A stretch of DNA of 64,000 nucleotides, taken from Mycolicibacterium sp. CBMA 234. GTDB lineage: Bacteria > Actinomycetota > Actinomycetes > Mycobacteriales > Mycobacteriaceae. Positions within the stretch are counted from its first letter, which is position 1; the number at the start of each line of letters is the position of its first letter. Positions 26,488 to 35,692 of this stretch are shown here, in pieces. The notes under the pieces were generated by a model, which had not been told where the DNA came from, searched no databases, and worked only from the letters and a program-made list of their open reading frames with translations. Location of the stretch: assembly GCF_009729415.1 (NCBI RefSeq), contig NZ_MPKW01000005.1, forward strand, positions 62,001 to 126,000, in the 5' to 3' direction. The translations under genes were made by a program, and so were the position numbers.

Positions 26488-28509
26488 CTATGAACCCTGG
26501 TTCTGGTGCGTCTTACCGCCCGCCGGAGAGCGCTTGCCACCTGAATCGCCGTTGGCCCGTCCGGTCGGGTTCGACGGTTCACTGGCAGCGGGAGTCTGCT
26601 TGTTCGCCTTGTCAGCCTTGTCAGTCTTGTTGCTTGGCTTACCTGACTTGCCCGCCTTTTCCGTCTTGCCGTCGTCCGACTTACCTTGGACCGCACCATC
26701 TTTGGTGTCGTTCTTCGGCGCCGACGCGGTGGTATCAGCAGATCCGGTCGACTTGTCGTCGGACTTCGTTGCCCCACTTGGGCTGTCCGACTTCGGCGCC
26801 GACGGCGTGGACGAATCCGACGGCGACGTTCCAGACTTCGGAGTGTCGACCTTGGGGACATCGGTCTTGCCATCGGTCTTGGTTCCGTCGGTCGCCGGGG
26901 TCTCCGGATTCGACGTGCCCGTAGTTCCGGTCGTCGACGAGCCCTTCGGGTCCTCCGCGGCCGGCTTGGCCGGCGCTGCCGGCTCTTCCGACTTCGGGTC
27001 CGCAGACTTCGGGTCTTCAGACTTCGGGTCCGCAGACTTCGGATCTTCAGACTTCACGTCGACGACCTTCGACTCGCCCGCCCCCGCGGCCACGTGCTCA
27101 GCCGCGTCAACTGTCTTGGCGTCACCCGATTCCGGCTTCTCGCCGGCGGCGGGCTCCGGTGCCGACTTCGACTCGCCCACCTGAGCCTTCAGCTCCGTGA
27201 CCGTCGTCTTAGCAGCCGCAAGGGTGTCCCCGCTGGTGGCAGCTAGAGCGACCGTCGCGCCAGCCGTTGTCGGTTGCGCCGCAGCGGGCTTGAAGATCTT
27301 CGACAATGCGTCGGTAACCGCCTTGATCGCGTTGGCAAATGCCGTCTGCAAGGACGCGGTGAACGACGCGAATGCCTGCTGCACCTGGGCGATGGTCTTC
27401 TGAATCATCTCGATCAGCGCCGCGATCGGCGAAGTCACGGGATTGGTGACGGTATCGATGATCAACTGCTTGATCACCGCCACGGCCAGCTTGGGCGTCC
27501 AGTCAACCTGGTAAATGCCCATGTTGTCGCTGCCGATCACCCCGTCACGGGTCGTATAGATGAACACCGGACCGGTGTAGGTCAGCATCCGCCAGGCGTT
27601 GACCATGTCCTTGATGTAATCGGCCTGCTGCTGCTCACCATGGACATTCGACGCCTCGCCATATTCGGTGGCCCAAATCAGTTTGGTGCCGTCGCCGTTC
27701 GTGACCATGACTTGGTGCAGTTGGCCGAGCATGGCCTTCGGGAACGGCCATAGACCGCCTTGCGAGAACGGCGTCGTGTCCTGGTACGGGTGGAAAGCGA
27801 TCGCATCGAAGAATCCCTTTGCGCCTGCCGCATACATCGCCGTCAGGTACGCCGTCGGGTCCATGGCCAATCCGCCCGCGCTGATGATTGCGCCAAGGCC
27901 ACCGGCGACGACCGTCACCGACGGATCGATCTGCTTCAGCACGGGATAGACAGCCTTCAGCAGATTGGTGTAGCTGACCGGGTCCACCGGCGCGTAGAAG
28001 CACACGCAGTTCTGTTCGTTCCAGACTTCATACGCGGAGATGGTGCCCTTGTACCGATTCGCCACCACCCCCATGAAATTCGCGTAGTCGGTGGGGTTGG
28101 GCGCTCCGACAAGGGGCACCCCTCCCCAGGCCGGCGTCTGGTTGACCATCGCCAACACACCCATGTTGCGCGCCTTCGCAGCGGCCATCACCGCGTCCAT
28201 CTGCGACCAGTTGTAGACGCCCTTCAACGGTTCGACGCCCGCCCACGGGATGTTGACTCGAATGTTCGTCACACCGATCGACTGCAGGTGGTCCAGCGTG
28301 GTGGCGATGTCCGCCGGCGACAGCGCCCACAGGCTCGAATCGGCGATGCCGAGAGTCGAGTTGGAGTCGTCGATGGCGGCAGTCGGCGTCACGTCCGCCG
28401 CGACCATCCGGGGCTGCGTGGGGCCCATGTGGCTGTACGTGCAAATGACGGCCAACGGCATCAATAGGACAACGACTCTCAACATCAGAGCCCGGAACAG
28501 ACTGTTCAC
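26488..28509 (-). CDS. secreted glycoside hydrolase (clan A, GH5/39-like) with long charged tail
   Basis: 673 residues. The N-terminus is a signal peptide or anchor (SLFRALMLRVVVLLMPLAVICTY). Residues about 50-350 form a TIM-barrel hydrolase: VTNIRVNIPWAGVEP, acid/base Glu near 165 in YEVWNEQN, and nucleophile Glu near 282 in IWATEYGEAS. From about residue 448 to the end it is a low-complexity tail rich in Lys, Ser, Asp, Pro and Thr, with tandem DPKSADPKSE units. It probably cleaves a beta-linked polysaccharide outside the cell; the substrate is not known. GTG 28509 is chosen because AAGGGGG lies 6-7 nt upstream, one of the few clear ribosome sites here. Confidence 0.82.
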   Translation of the reverse strand: MNSLFRALMLRVVVLLMPLAVICTYSHMGPTQPRMVAADVTPTAAIDDSNSTLGIADSSLWALSPADIATTLDHLQSIGVTNIRVNIPWAGVEPLKGVYNWSQMDAVMAAAKARNMGVLAMVNQTPAWGGVPLVGAPNPTDYANFMGVVANRYKGTISAYEVWNEQNCVCFYAPVDPVSYTNLLKAVYPVLKQIDPSVTVVAGGLGAIISAGGLAMDPTAYLTAMYAAGAKGFFDAIAFHPYQDTTPFSQGGLWPFPKAMLGQLHQVMVTNGDGTKLIWATEYGEASNVHGEQQQADYIKDMVNAWRMLTYTGPVFIYTTRDGVIGSDNMGIYQVDWTPKLAVAVIKQLIIDTVTNPVTSPIAALIEMIQKTIAQVQQAFASFTASLQTAFANAIKAVTDALSKIFKPAAAQPTTAGATVALAATSGDTLAAAKTTVTELKAQVGESKSAPEPAAGEKPESGDAKTVDAAEHVAAGAGESKVVDVKSEDPKSADPKSEDPKSADPKSEEPAAPAKPAAEDPKGSSTTGTTGTSNPETPATDGTKTDGKTDVPKVDTPKSGTSPSDSSTPSAPKSDSPSGATKSDDKSTGSADTTASAPKNDTKDGAVQGKSDDGKTEKAGKSGKPSNKTDKADKANKQTPAASEPSNPTGRANGDSGGKRSPAGGKTHQNQGS
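26990..27049 (-). repeat. four 15-bp tandem units inside the hydrolase tail
   Basis: GACTTCGGGTCCGCA and GACTTCGGGTCTTCA alternate, two copies each with one mismatch in the last, and a partial fifth follows. They encode alternating DPKSA/DPKSE units. Being a multiple of three, copy-number change would keep the frame. Confidence 0.75.
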
Positions 28510-29026
28510 CGCAGTCCCCCTTTCCAGCCTGGTCAGTGCCCACAAGCAACCGACATGTAGGCCGATAATTTACTGCTGCGAAAGGAACAAGATATACACA
28601 ATTCTGAAATAAAAGTTAAACATCCCGCTCAACCACTTAAGGCAAACATTAAGGTGGGCTAAGTACTCACGGTTTGTTTGGATATAGCAAAGTCAATATG
28701 ATGACGCAATTTGGCCAATGGCAACATTCTGCGGCACATTTACAGTGGTCACAGTAATTCGATGTTCTAAACAGAGACCATTCGACGTTGCTGTCGAATT
28801 TGTAGCAATTTTGATATTGATGCCGGTAAGCACGATTTACGAGCCCCGGCGAAGGGACGCGTCATCCCATTCCCATCCCACTCTCTGGACCTGTCAATCT
28901 CCCCGGCTTCCGCCCCGTAAGCGCTCCGTCCCGCCTCACCGCTACACGGCCGCGGGCGCTGTTCGCCGTCAGCGGAGTATCCCCAGGCAGGCACCAAATT
29001 CAGCCGTGCGCGTCTACGCTGAATCC
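28510..29026. other. AT-rich intergenic region, no gene seen
   Basis: 517 bp between the hydrolase and adenylate cyclase genes. Bases about 28556-28850 are far more AT-rich than the rest of the window, with A/T runs and ATATAC, TAATTT and TTTTGATATT stretches. Small inverted repeats are visible, e.g. ATTCGAC (28780-28786) with GTCGAAT (28793-28799). One frame runs through into cya but lacks protein character. Such DNA is a typical target of the xenogeneic silencer Lsr2 (inference). The cya -10 box TACGCT is at 29015-29020. Confidence 0.6.
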
Positions 29027-30391
29027 ATGGCGATCATGGACGGCGCTCGCGTCGCCGGTGGCGTCACGCCCCCGGCCAACGCCGAATTGGTCGCGGCAGT
29101 GCGCCGCTCTGTGTGCGTGCCGACCGCGACCGTCCGCCAGTGCCTTCACCCTGACGCCGACACCCTGAGCCCGACCGTCGCTCGCAGCCGCCGGATTCTG
29201 ACCCGCACCAGCCGTCTGGGCGCCGTACTCAGCCTCTTCTTCACCTTCCAATCGCTGTCGACCGGCCCGTCGGCGATGTGGATCGGCGCGGTCAACCTGA
29301 TCAGCGCAGCACTGTTCCTGCTCGTCCCGCTGCTCTACCGGTTCGGCGAATTGGTACCGCCCGCGGCCTTTGTGCTGATCGCCTACACCTCGGTCACCGT
29401 CGTGTGCATCGATGTCGGTACGGGCTCCGGAATCCTGTTGTACTTCGCCGTGGCGGGCGCGATCGCGTTGTTGATCGTGGGGCTGGAGCACCTGGCGTTC
29501 GCCGGGGTCGTCGCCGCGGTCGGCATCATCACCGCGTCCGTGCTGGAGTTCACCGTTCCCGCCCACACCGGTGCCCAGACCGAGATGGAAAGCCGGGTGA
29601 CCTTCGTCATTACGGCCATCTCCGCCTGCCTGATCGTGATGGCGACAGTCTGGTCCGTGCTGCGCGAGAACGCCATCGCCCAACGCGCCATCCAGGCGGA
29701 GTACCTGCGGTCCGAGACGCTGCTGGCGAACATCCTCCCGGAGTCCATCGCGCAGCGGCTGAAGGATCCGGCCCATGCGGTGATCGCCGACAAATTCGAC
29801 GACGCCTCTGTCCTTTTCGCCGACATCGCCGGGTACACCCAACGTGCCAGCGACACCGCTCCGGCCGACCTGGTCCAGTTCCTGGACACGCTCTACACCG
29901 ACCTGGACGCCCTGGTCGACCGGCACGGCCTCGAGAAGGTCAAGACCAGCGGAGACTCCTACATGGTCGTCAGCGGCGTACCCCACGACCGCGACGATCA
30001 CCTCGAGGCGCTGGCCTGCCTGGCTCTGGACTTCGCCGATGCGGTGCGCGAACTGACCGACCCGAAGGGGCGCCCCGTACCGATCCGCATTGGCATCGCC
30101 GCCGGCCCGGTGGTCGCCGGGGTGGTCGGGTCACGCAAGTTCTTCTACGACGTCTGGGGTGACGCGGTCAACGTCGCGTCCCGGATGGAGAGCACCGACG
30201 TCGCCGGGCGAATCCAGGTGCCGCACAACGTCTATGAACGCCTGCAGCATGCATACGAATTCGAAGAGCGCGGCGAGATCGAAGTTAAGGGCAAGGGCCC
30301 GATGCGGACGTGGTACCTCCAGGGCCGGCGGGGGGCCGCCGGCGCATCTCGGGCCGAGGGCGCTCAGTCCAGCCCGTGCTCGATGGCGTAG
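29027..30391 (+). CDS. cya: membrane-bound class III adenylate cyclase (Rv1625c-like)
   Basis: 454 residues: a cytosolic N-terminus, six membrane helices (about 65-210), a linker and one class IIIa catalytic domain. Key residues are present: metal Asp in SVLFADIAGYT (266) and in SGDSYMVV (310), adenine-specifying Lys (306, EKVKTSGD) and Asp/Arg in VWGDAVNVASRMES. So it should make cAMP as a homodimer. These match the Rv1625c residues with an offset of about 10. ATG 29027 is fixed by TACGCT ending 6 nt upstream. The 3' end overlaps the convergent response regulator gene by 28 bp. Confidence 0.95.
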   Translation: MAIMDGARVAGGVTPPANAELVAAVRRSVCVPTATVRQCLHPDADTLSPTVARSRRILTRTSRLGAVLSLFFTFQSLSTGPSAMWIGAVNLISAALFLLVPLLYRFGELVPPAAFVLIAYTSVTVVCIDVGTGSGILLYFAVAGAIALLIVGLEHLAFAGVVAAVGIITASVLEFTVPAHTGAQTEMESRVTFVITAISACLIVMATVWSVLRENAIAQRAIQAEYLRSETLLANILPESIAQRLKDPAHAVIADKFDDASVLFADIAGYTQRASDTAPADLVQFLDTLYTDLDALVDRHGLEKVKTSGDSYMVVSGVPHDRDDHLEALACLALDFADAVRELTDPKGRPVPIRIGIAAGPVVAGVVGSRKFFYDVWGDAVNVASRMESTDVAGRIQVPHNVYERLQHAYEFEERGEIEVKGKGPMRTWYLQGRRGAAGASRAEGAQSSPCSMA

Positions 30392-31011
30392 CGCGCCGCT
30401 TCCACCCGATTGGCCACCTGCAACTTGCGGAACGTCGCCTGCACGTGATTCTCCACTGTGCGGTGACTCAACGTCAGCCGCTCGGCAATCTGCTTGGCGG
30501 TCAAGCCTTTTGCCACGTAGCGGAGAATCTCGGTCTCACGTTCGGTCAACCCGGCAGCCGGGTCCGCGCCTGGCGCCTTCGCCATGCGCCGGTGCTCCCC
30601 CAGCACCAGGCCAGCCAAGCCCGGCGTGAACACCGCGCGGCCCTCACCCGTGGCACGGACCGCGTCGGCCAGTTCAACCTTGGAGGCGCTTTTCACCAGA
30701 TACCCGGTGGCACCGGCCTTTACGGCCTCCAGCACATCTTCGCGCTCATCGGAGGCCGACAGCACCAGCACCCGGCTGGCCGGGGACACCGCCAACACCT
30801 GCGTTGTCGCCTCCACACCGCTGCCATCGGCCAGGCGCATGTCCATCACCACCACCTGGGGCTTGACCACAGCGGCCCGACGGCCTGCCGCCGCCACACC
30901 GTCGGCAGTCGCCACCACGGTGAACCCGGAGTCTTCCAAGTCACGGGCCACAGCGTCGCGCCAGATCGGGTGATCGTCGACCACCATTACCGTCAGCTGT
31001 GGCTCAGACAT
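30364..31011 (-). CDS. NarL/LuxR-type response regulator
   Basis: 215 residues. Receiver domain with acidic pocket VVDDHPIWRD, phospho-acceptor Asp near 57 (VVVMDMRLADGSG) and Lys in GYLVKSAS. C-terminal LuxR HTH (LTERETEILRYVAKGLTAKQIAERLTLSHRTVENHV). It is coupled to the upstream histidine kinase gene (8-bp overlap), so kinase and regulator form one system. The signal is unknown. Confidence 0.93.
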   Translation of the reverse strand: MSEPQLTVMVVDDHPIWRDAVARDLEDSGFTVVATADGVAAAGRRAAVVKPQVVVMDMRLADGSGVEATTQVLAVSPASRVLVLSASDEREDVLEAVKAGATGYLVKSASKVELADAVRATGEGRAVFTPGLAGLVLGEHRRMAKAPGADPAAGLTERETEILRYVAKGLTAKQIAERLTLSHRTVENHVQATFRKLQVANRVEAARYAIEHGLD

Positions 31012-32152
31012 CAGAACCTGCCGCCCTCGGCACCGTCAGCTCCCATTCCGTGCCGGCCCCCGGCGCCGTCGTGAGCTCTGCCGAGCCACCGAGCGATTCC
31101 AGCCGTCCCACAATGGATTTCGTCACACCCATGTGCCCCTCCGCCGCCGCCTGCGCCAACCGTCCGTCGGCGATCCCCACCCCATCGTCGCGGATGCTGA
31201 TCACCACTTGCTCCCCCAGGTCCTCGACGAGCACAAAAGTCCGGGCCTCCGGGCCGGCATGCGCCGCCGTGTTGCCCAGCACGTTGACCACCGCGGCCTC
31301 GAGCTCGCCCGCCACCGCCGCGTCGAGCAGGACCGGCCCGGGCGGCACGCTCACGGCGACCCGGTCACCGGCGTGCGCGCGGAGCATTCCGCCGACATCG
31401 ATGAAACCGTCCGCCACCTCGTCCAGACCCGAGCTGACCAGCCGTCGCAGCGCACGCTCCTGCTCGCCGGCGAGCTGGGCGAGTTCCGTTGCCTCACCGC
31501 CGATTTCCCGTCCCCTGCGCGCCACGAGGGCCAGCACCTGGATGGCGCCGTCGTGCACTTGCCGGGACAACCGCTCCCTCTCGGCAGTAGCTGCTGCCAA
31601 CCGGGCCGCCTGTTGCAGCTCCGCATGGGCCCGGCGCGCGGTCTGGGCGGCCATCCCGACCGCGAGCCCCACCGCCAATTCAATGACCAGCGTCGCCTGC
31701 CGGCCCAGATTGACGTCGAAATAACCCTTGAGCACCGCACCGGCCACCGTCACCGCCAGCCCGGCGCCCATCCCGGCAACGGGCCCCAGCTGGATTGCCG
31801 CCGACAGCGTCGCGTTGGTGGCCCACAACGTCGTCGGCCAGGACTGGTTGCCGGCGATCCACGCCGGGGACGCCACCAGGTCGGTCGACAGCACCAGCAG
31901 CACGGCGACCAGCACCTCGGCCAGCACCCACCCCGCCCGCCGGCCGAAGCCCAGCAGATACGCCGCGGCGCAGGCCAGGCTCCAGGCCATGAGCAGACCG
32001 AACAGAGCCCACGCGGCAATGGGGTGTGCCAGATCGCGGTTCACCGCCAACTGAAAACCCAGCGCGTAGAGACAACTGAGCAACCGGAAACCCTGCGCTG
32101 CCCGCCACAGCGGGGCGGCCGGGTCCGGTTTGGAAACCAATTGTGCAGCCAC
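31004..32152 (-). CDS. NarL-system sensor histidine kinase (MacS/DUF5931-type)
   Basis: 382 residues. An N-terminal six-helix membrane domain (about 20-170) resembles the DUF5931 sensor of MacS-like kinases. The DHp helix carries the phospho-acceptor His in ERERLSRQVHDGAIQVLALVARRG, and a HATPase domain follows (NVLGNTAAHAG, RDDGVGIAD, GHMGVTKSIVGRLESLGG). It should phosphorylate the adjacent regulator. The membrane-embedded sensor lacks a large extracellular loop, suggesting it senses the membrane or a hydrophobic cue. Confidence 0.9.
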   Translation of the reverse strand: MAAQLVSKPDPAAPLWRAAQGFRLLSCLYALGFQLAVNRDLAHPIAAWALFGLLMAWSLACAAAYLLGFGRRAGWVLAEVLVAVLLVLSTDLVASPAWIAGNQSWPTTLWATNATLSAAIQLGPVAGMGAGLAVTVAGAVLKGYFDVNLGRQATLVIELAVGLAVGMAAQTARRAHAELQQAARLAAATAERERLSRQVHDGAIQVLALVARRGREIGGEATELAQLAGEQERALRRLVSSGLDEVADGFIDVGGMLRAHAGDRVAVSVPPGPVLLDAAVAGELEAAVVNVLGNTAAHAGPEARTFVLVEDLGEQVVISIRDDGVGIADGRLAQAAAEGHMGVTKSIVGRLESLGGSAELTTAPGAGTEWELTVPRAAGSDV

Positions 32153-32167
32153 TACACCACTACATCA

Positions 32168-32929
32168 CTACATCACTTTGGACAGGAAAGCCTTTGTGCG
32201 TTCATGTTTCGGGTCGGCCATGACCTCACGCGGGACGCCGCGCTCAACCACGACACCGGCGTCCATGAACACCAGCTGGTCGGCCACCTCACGCGCGAAG
32301 CCCATCTCGTGGGTGACCACCACCATCGTCATGCCTTGCTGGGCAAGCTTTTTCATGACGGCCAGCACCTCCCCGACCAGTTCCGGGTCCAGCGCCGAGG
32401 TCGGCTCGTCGAACAGCATCAGTTTGGGTTCCATGGCCAATGCGCGCGCAATGGCGACCCGCTGCTGCTGACCACCGGACAACTGCGCCGGATACGCGTC
32501 GGCCTTGCTGGACAACCCAACCTGATCGAGCAGCTCCCGAGCGCGGCTGACCGCGGCATCGCGCTTCACGCCCTTGACGTGAATGGGCGCCTCGATGATG
32601 TTCTCCAGCGCGGTGCGGTGCGGAAACAGGTTGAAGTGCTGGAACACCATGCCCACGTCGCGGCGCTGACGCGCGGCTTCCTTGGGCGGCAGCTCGTGCA
32701 GTTTGTCGCCTCGCTCGCGGTAGCCGACCAGCTGGTCGTCGACGTACAACCGGCCAGCGTTTACCTGTTCCAGGTGATTGATACACCGCAGAAAGGTCGA
32801 CTTGCCGGAACCCGACGGGCCGACGAGCACCAGCACCTGACCGCGTTCGACATCGAGGGTGACGCCTTTGAGCACCTCCAGGGCACCGAAGCTCTTGCAC
32901 ACCTGCTCGGCGCGCACCATGGGGGTCAT
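32168..32929 (-). CDS. polar amino acid ABC transporter ATPase (GlnQ-like)
   Basis: 253 residues. Walker [11 protein letters not shown]-loop [17 protein letters not shown], signature [17 protein letters not shown] and Walker [17 protein letters not shown] are typical of the GlnQ/HisP group. It powers import of a polar amino acid with the permease (start overlaps permease stop by 4 bp) and binding protein encoded upstream. Confidence 0.92.
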   Translation of the reverse strand: MTPMVRAEQVCKSFGALEVLKGVTLDVERGQVLVLVGPSGSGKSTFLRCINHLEQVNAGRLYVDDQLVGYRERGDKLHELPPKEAARQRRDVGMVFQHFNLFPHRTALENIIEAPIHVKGVKRDAAVSRARELLDQVGLSSKADAYPAQLSGGQQQRVAIARALAMEPKLMLFDEPTSALDPELVGEVLAVMKKLAQQGMTMVVVTHEMGFAREVADQLVFMDAGVVVERGVPREVMADPKHERTKAFLSKVM

Positions 32930-33852
32930 GGGTGCACCTCCCCGGTTTGCGCCAGCGCAAGCGCCTCAAGCTGTTTGGCCGTCAGCTTGCGCGACGCACC
33001 ACGCGAGAAGTACCGCTCCAAGTAGAACTGCCCGACCATCAGCACGCTGGTGATGACCAGATACCAGGTGGCCGCGACCAGCAGCAGCGGGATGGGCTGG
33101 AAGATCACCGCCGAGATGTCCCGGGTGCGGGTGTAGAGCTCCAAGGTGTAGGGCACGGCGGTGACCAACGAGGTGGTCTTCAGCATGCTGATCACCTCGT
33201 TGCCGGTCGGCGGCACGATCACCCGCATGGCCTGCGGAAGGACAGTGCGCCGCATGGTCATCCACCACGACATGCCCAACGCGACCGACGCCTCGGTCTG
33301 CCCTTCCGGCACGGAAATGATTCCGGCCCTGATGATTTCCGCCATGTAGGCGGCCTCGTTGAGGCCCAGTCCGATGAACGCCATCTGGAACGCGAGCGAC
33401 AGTCCCTGCAGCTGGATATGGATCAGCGACGGACCGAACGGCACGCCCAGCTGGATGTTCTGGTAAATCGACGGGAACAGGCCCCAGAACACCAGCTGCA
33501 CATAGACCGGCGTGCCGCGAAAAATCCACAGGTAGCCCCATGCGACCGCGCGGAACACCGGGTTGGGCGACAGCCGCATCACCGCCAGGACGACGCCGAG
33601 CACCAAACCGATCGCCATCGCATAAATGGTGAGCTGCACCGTGTTCCACGCCGCCTCCGACACCCGTTCGTCGAACAGGTACTTGAGGTAGGTGTCCCAG
33701 CCGTAGGCGGGGTTGGTGATCGCACCGTAGACGAACAGGCCGGCCACGATGACGATCGCGACGGCCCCGATCCACCGCCACGGGTGGCGCAGCGGTACCG
33801 CGTCGATGGCGACCGGACCCGATTGGCCGGCCGCAGACCCAGCATTCGTCAC
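32926..33852 (-). CDS. polar amino acid ABC transporter permease
   Basis: 308 residues, HisM/GlnP-type permease ([37 protein letters not shown]). The coupling loop [30 protein letters not shown] is present. A single permease gene implies a homodimer. A basic C-terminal tail is added. It lies 1 bp after the binding protein gene. Confidence 0.92.
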   Translation of the reverse strand: MTNAGSAAGQSGPVAIDAVPLRHPWRWIGAVAIVIVAGLFVYGAITNPAYGWDTYLKYLFDERVSEAAWNTVQLTIYAMAIGLVLGVVLAVMRLSPNPVFRAVAWGYLWIFRGTPVYVQLVFWGLFPSIYQNIQLGVPFGPSLIHIQLQGLSLAFQMAFIGLGLNEAAYMAEIIRAGIISVPEGQTEASVALGMSWWMTMRRTVLPQAMRVIVPPTGNEVISMLKTTSLVTAVPYTLELYTRTRDISAVIFQPIPLLLVAATWYLVITSVLMVGQFYLERYFSRGASRKLTAKQLEALALAQTGEVHP

Positions 33853-33853
33853 G

Positions 33854-34789
33854 TCAGCTGGTGGCGCCGTTGACGACCGGTTTGTCGATCATCCCGGCCT
33901 GCACACCCCACTTGGCGGCAATCTGCTTGTACGTGCCATCGTCGATGAGGTGCTGCAGCGCCTGCAACAGCGACTGCGCCAGCGCCGAACCCTTCTTGAC
34001 CGGCCACCCGTACGGCGACGAGCTGAACACCTCACCCGCCTGCACCAGCTTGCCGTTTGCCTGCTTGATCGCCCACAGCGTCACCGGTGAATCGGCCGAC
34101 ATCGCGTCGGCCTGACCGACCGCCACCGCGTTGGCCGCCTGGTCCTGATTGTCGAACTTCACCACATCGATCGGTGGCTTGCCGGCATCGGTGCACGCCT
34201 TGGTCTTGGCGGGCAGTTCCTCGGTGTCCTGCACCGTGGTCGACTCGACCGCGACCTTCTTGCCGCAGGCATTGTTGGGATCAATGTGATCACCTGGGCG
34301 CTGGGCCCACAGGCTGCCGGCAGAGAAGTAGGTGACGAAGTCGACCTGCTGCTCCCGCTGCTTACTGTCGGTGAACGACGACATTCCGACGTTGTAGGTA
34401 CCGGCCTGGATCGCCGGGATGATCTTGGAGAAGTCGGTCTCTTCGCGATAGTCGACGCTCAGGCCGAGCGTCTGGGCGATGGCGTCCATCAGGTCGACGT
34501 CGAACCCGATGATCTTGCCGGTGTTCGGATCCTTGTATTCGTTGGGCGCGTACGGCAGGTTCACGCCGACGATCAACTTGCCGCTCGACTTGATGGCCTC
34601 CGGCACCGTATTGGCGATCGATTCGACCTTCGCGGCGGGAGCGGCCGAGGAGCTCGTAGCCGGCGAGCTGGATTCGGTGTTCTTCGCGCAACCCGATAGC
34701 GCCAACGTGCCTGCCAATGCGCCGCTGGCCGTCATAACCACCGCGATGCGCCATGCTGCGCTCCGACCGGACTGACTCACACCTGACAC
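33854..34789 (-). CDS. polar amino acid-binding lipoprotein (SBP family 3)
   Basis: 311 residues, lipoprotein with lipobox LALSGC. The family-3 fold is present (SGKLIVGVNLPYAPNEYKDPNTGKIIGFDVDLMDAIAQTLG, YNVGMSSFTDSKQREQQVDFVTYFSAG), resembling Glu/Gln-binding GlnH/GltI proteins. GTG 34789 is chosen because GAGGAAGAGG lies just upstream and the signal peptide starts there; the longer upstream frame is not protein-like. First gene of the importer; 215 bp separate it from the divergent HdeD-like gene. Confidence 0.9.
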   Translation of the reverse strand: MSGVSQSGRSAAWRIAVVMTASGALAGTLALSGCAKNTESSSPATSSSAAPAAKVESIANTVPEAIKSSGKLIVGVNLPYAPNEYKDPNTGKIIGFDVDLMDAIAQTLGLSVDYREETDFSKIIPAIQAGTYNVGMSSFTDSKQREQQVDFVTYFSAGSLWAQRPGDHIDPNNACGKKVAVESTTVQDTEELPAKTKACTDAGKPPIDVVKFDNQDQAANAVAVGQADAMSADSPVTLWAIKQANGKLVQAGEVFSSSPYGWPVKKGSALAQSLLQALQHLIDDGTYKQIAAKWGVQAGMIDKPVVNGATS

Positions 34790-35004
34790 GGTTGCCTCTT
34801 CCTCTGCTTCTGAATCGCTCTGTCCTGACCGCACCTGCCATGACGCACCGTCAGCACACGTCGCCCGCGCGCTGCGTTGGGAGAACCTTATCGGCACGCT
34901 GGTCTCAGAGCGGCCCAATCGACTGTTGTCTACTTCGAAAACCAATAGAAAACAGCGAGGTGCGAACCCGCCACGCGCTGCGTCAAATATGTGAGACTGC
35001 GTCA

Positions 35005-35565
35005 ATGACCACGCAAACTCCGCCAAGTCTGTTGCAACACCTGTGGAAATCCGCCCTGATCTCGGGTCTGATCGCAGTGGCACTCGGTGCGGCCGTATTG
35101 CTACAGCCGGGCATTTCGATCGCGGTCGCGGCGATCTTCTTCGGCGCCTACCTGCTTGTCACCGGCATCGGCCAGGTGGTGTTCGCCTTCAGCCTGCATG
35201 TCGCGGCCGGCGGACGGGTGCTGGCATTCATCAGTGGCGCCGCGTCACTGGTGCTCGCGGTGCTGGCGTTCCGGCACTTGGGCAACGCCGTCTACCTGAT
35301 GGCCATCTGGATCGGCATCGGCTTCATCTTCCGCGGTGTGGCCACCACAGTGTCGGCCATCAGCGATCCGGGCCTGCCCGGCCGCGGCTGGAACATCTTC
35401 CTCGGTGTGATCAGCCTGATCGCCGGCTTCGTGGTGCTGGGTTCGCCGATCGAGTCCATCGGCACGCTGGCCCTGGTGACCGGCATCTGGCTGGTGGTCA
35501 CCGGCGTCGCAGAGGTGATCACCGCATTCGGAATCCGCAAGGGAGCCAAGGCAGTCGAAGCCTGA
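35005..35565 (+). CDS. HdeD family (DUF308) membrane protein
   Basis: 186 residues with six hydrophobic segments arranged as three repeated pairs (ISGLIAVALGAAVLLQPGISIAVAAIFFGAYLLVTG and so on), the HdeD/DUF308 pattern. HdeD is linked to acid stress in E. coli; the role here is unknown. It sits in the place of Rv1624c before the cyd operon. A strong intrinsic terminator follows. Confidence 0.82.
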   Translation: MTTQTPPSLLQHLWKSALISGLIAVALGAAVLLQPGISIAVAAIFFGAYLLVTGIGQVVFAFSLHVAAGGRVLAFISGAASLVLAVLAFRHLGNAVYLMAIWIGIGFIFRGVATTVSAISDPGLPGRGWNIFLGVISLIAGFVVLGSPIESIGTLALVTGIWLVVTGVAEVITAFGIRKGAKAVEA

Positions 35566-35575
35566 ATCGACCGAT

Positions 35576-35618
35576 AGTGGGCCGATCCGCCGTACGGTGT
35601 GGGTCGGCCCACTTTTTT
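35576..35618 (+). terminator. intrinsic terminator with T6 tract
   Basis: AGTGGGCCGATCC (35576-35588) pairs with GGGTCGGCCCACT (35601-35613) with one G-T pair, followed by TTTTTT (35613-35618). It isolates the HdeD-like gene from the cyd operon. Confidence 0.88.
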
Positions 35619-35638
35619 GGTTATGGACCCACCAAAAG

Positions 35639-35665
35639 TGGTCTACTACATTTTGTCGTAGACCA
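35639..35665 (+). promoter_or_regulatory. dyad operator upstream of cydA
   Basis: TGGTCTAC (35639-35646) and GTAGACCA (35658-35665) are perfect inverted arms around 11 bp. Inside, TACTACATTTTGTCGTA resembles the TACTACA...TGTAGTA dyads of BlaI/MecI-type repressors. It lies 27 bp before the cydA start, where it would block a promoter. The binding protein is not established. Confidence 0.5.
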
Positions 35666-35692
35666 TCGTCCTCCGGTTAGGAGTAGGCGCGC

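Noticed and set aside
26990..27049. Short tandem repeats considered as a CRISPR-like array
   Set aside because: Units are 15 bp, contiguous without spacers, in frame and encode DPKSA/DPKSE. No cas gene is present and no other array was seen.
28718..29026. N-terminal extension of adenylate cyclase into the AT-rich region
   Set aside because: The residues are not protein-like, the composition differs, and a -10 box 6 nt before ATG 29027 fixes the start.
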